Positions 51,666 through 64,000 of a DNA stretch of 64,000 bases are shown piece after piece. The translations under genes were made by a program, and so were the position numbers. How positions within the stretch are numbered: position 1 is the first letter of the stretch; every line of letters begins with the position of its first letter. The stretch spans positions 14,603,694-14,667,693 of the forward strand of contig NC_135552.1 of NCBI RefSeq assembly GCF_964340395.1, given 5' to 3'. Source of the stretch: Glandiceps talaboti (lineage: Eukaryota > Hemichordata > Enteropneusta > Spengelidae). The notes under the pieces are model-generated. The model was not told the DNA's origin, made no database searches, and saw nothing but the letters and a program-made list of their open reading frames with translations.

Positions 51666-51842
51666 TAACAGAACACAATATAGAGTACGTACCAGACAAG
51701 GTAAGAACTATGTAAATTAGGTCTGGTAAAAAAAAATTTACAACATTGCATTTATGCTCCTAAATAAATATATTAAGAATTATGATTATCGATTATGTAC
51801 AATTAAGTTGTTCAGAGATACAACAAAAAATTAATATTGTCT

Positions 51843-52092
51843 AATAGAGAACTTGCAAACCCACCATCTGGAATACCCTGAATGTTGCATCATAATAAAT
51901 ATCAATTAATCAGCATTGTAAACAATCTTGTTACATTTGATTTGTAAACACAAATAATGTAGTCATGGTTACCCTGACCATTGTAGGAGGTTTATTTTAT
52001 CGATAGCTCCAGATTAGTATCACAGTAACTACAGATAATTCCATAGTCCTTTGCATCTGAGCATGCTCAGTCTGGATTGCAAGTTCGCTATT
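51843..52092. mobile_element. Short TIR element, family B, copy 2
   Basis: It starts AATAGAGAACTTGCAA and ends TTGCAAGTTCGCTATT. It is a longer relative of 1540-1702 with an interior insertion (GTAGTCATGGTTACCC). Confidence 0.75.
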
Positions 52093-52761
52093 GAAACATA
52101 AAACAAAGACCACCAATAATTTTAACCTAATATGTATTTTGACAGAAATACTTGGTTCTTTTCATTGGCAACGTATTCAACTGTCAAGCAGACAACAGAG
52201 AGGTTTAGCTGTATAGTTAGGTGTGTTTCACTCACTGTATAGCCATAGTCACATGATTTGAAGGCAACATGCACATTCTATAGCAGACATCTATACATGA
52301 AAAGGGCAGTCTACACATAACTGTCAATATGTGTGAAGTTGTTGTTATTTTTCTTCTCTTAAATGTCATAATTTTGATATCAAAGTCAAGAAATGTAACT
52401 GTAAACTATTTGTTTGATTCTTCCTTTCGGTACTCGGCACAAAAAATGTCTAAAATACCAACGGGTTTGGAAAATAATGGCATGGCATTGGCTTTCATGA
52501 ACAGAAGATGCAAACTTGTATACATTCCACTGTCTTTCAAGTGTAAGTTCTGAATGCGTAGTAATAAAGACATACGCGTAGGTGTTGTAATGTGCAGCTA
52601 AACCTCTCAAATATGTACAATTACAGGTACAGCTAGCTGTGAGCTAATAGGTATCAAATAGTAGTATTACAAAATTAAATCAAATATTTTACAAAATTAC
52701 AATAAACCAAATATTTTACAAAATTAAAGTAAACCAAGTATTTGACAATGAAAATCTGACA

Positions 52762-53110
52762 GTTAAAGTGGCACAAGCTGAGTTCATAACCTTTTTACTC
52801 AAGTGAAAATATTTACATAAAACTTTGATTAAGCTATTCTTAGTATAAAGCTAATGTCGATGCATATTTTCTAGGACATTACAAGTGTCTGCTGGCATTG
52901 TTAGAAAAATTGATTACATAGTAGGGATTTCCTCGACATTTAAAAATATATATTACGTCATTGGATCAGTTATATCTCTTAATGCTAGGTTTGAGTTCAG
53001 TTAATTGCAAATGATGGTTAAGTAATGCTTCATGAAGTAGCATACTGTGAGTACCCTGGCAGCAAAACATAGACCATAAATTATATAAACTCAGCTTGTG
53101 TCCCTTTAAC
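52762..53110. mobile_element. TIR element, family D
   Basis: The terminus GTTAAAGTGGCACAAGCTGA is mirrored by TCAGCTTGTGTCCCTTTAAC. The interior (GAAAATATTTACATAAA, TTGATTAAGCTA, GGCATTGTTAGAAAAATTGA) matches a half copy at 57065-57210. The element ends about 75 nt before the thrombospondin stop codon, so it would lie in the 3' UTR. Confidence 0.75.
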
Positions 53111-53185
53111 AAAGTGTCAGTAAAGATAAAAACCGTAAATGACATTATTTAATCTTTATGTGACAAGACAGCTATCGAGAGTCTC

Positions 53186-64000
<10,815 letters not shown>

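Larger units (their letters stand above)
43646..53185. other. Intergenic region / 3' UTRs between FBXO30 and thrombospondin
   Basis: I see no coding exon. The region contains palindromic repeat sequence shared with 53760-54060 (about 44660-45060), a minisatellite (47395-47800), a large TATG microsatellite (48098-48503), a GT tract (about 49150-49185), a 60-bp-period repeat (51190-51660), TIR elements (51843-52092, 52762-53110) and ordinary AT-rich sequence. The long 3' UTR of the minus-strand thrombospondin gene could occupy its right part. I could not define either polyadenylation site. Confidence 0.5.

Overview
The window is nuclear DNA from an invertebrate animal. It has intron-rich genes with GT-AG introns, AT-rich non-coding sequence, very many microsatellites, minisatellites and palindromic MITE-like repeats, and no operons or prokaryotic signals. 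All five genes have single-copy-like bilaterian orthologues. I cannot name the species. A marine invertebrate deuterostome or a lophotrochozoan would fit, but this is a low-confidence inference.

Layout. (1) 1-5,997: no gene seen, dispersed repeats only. (2) 5,998-15,819, minus: a complete nine-exon LanC-like (LANCL) gene, 410 aa. (3) 16,973-27,245, plus: a complete seven-exon TMEM106-family gene, 255 aa, head-to-head with LANCL across about 1.15 kb that carries two TCACGTG E-boxes. (4) 27,246-34,310: convergent intergenic/3' UTR sequence. (5) 34,311-37,666, minus: a complete six-exon APH-1 gene (gamma-secretase subunit), 248 aa. (6) 38.6-43,645, plus: an FBXO30/FBXO40-type F-box gene, 724 aa in three coding exons, with a probable non-coding first exon, head-to-head with APH-1. 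(7) 43,646-53,185: no coding exon recognised; micro- and minisatellites and dispersed repeats. (8) 53,186-64,000, minus: the 3' fourteen exons (682 codons) of a thrombospondin. It has type-3 calcium repeats and the thrombospondin C-terminal domain, followed by an extra C-terminal LamG-like jellyroll domain and a tail ending RRRRRRSLFYDKSEL. The gene continues beyond the window.

I assembled all exon chains by hand. Every junction preserves frame, and each complete CDS sums to a multiple of three. The genes share no pathway: LANCL is a glutathione-dependent enzyme family, TMEM106 is a lysosomal membrane family, APH-1 is a protease subunit, FBXO30 is an SCF ubiquitin-ligase adaptor, and thrombospondin is extracellular matrix.

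The most unusual pattern is a set of tandem arrays whose units contain copies of a splice junction or lie beside one. They occur at LANCL exon 6 (33-bp units, in frame, each with a 3' and a 5' splice-site-like sequence), at LANCL exon 2 (24/39-bp units, in frame), just after TMEM106 exon 5 (33-bp units), and as four decayed copies of a thrombospondin 3' splice site plus half-exon. A (TTTG)n microsatellite also forms the whole polypyrimidine tract of the first LamG exon.
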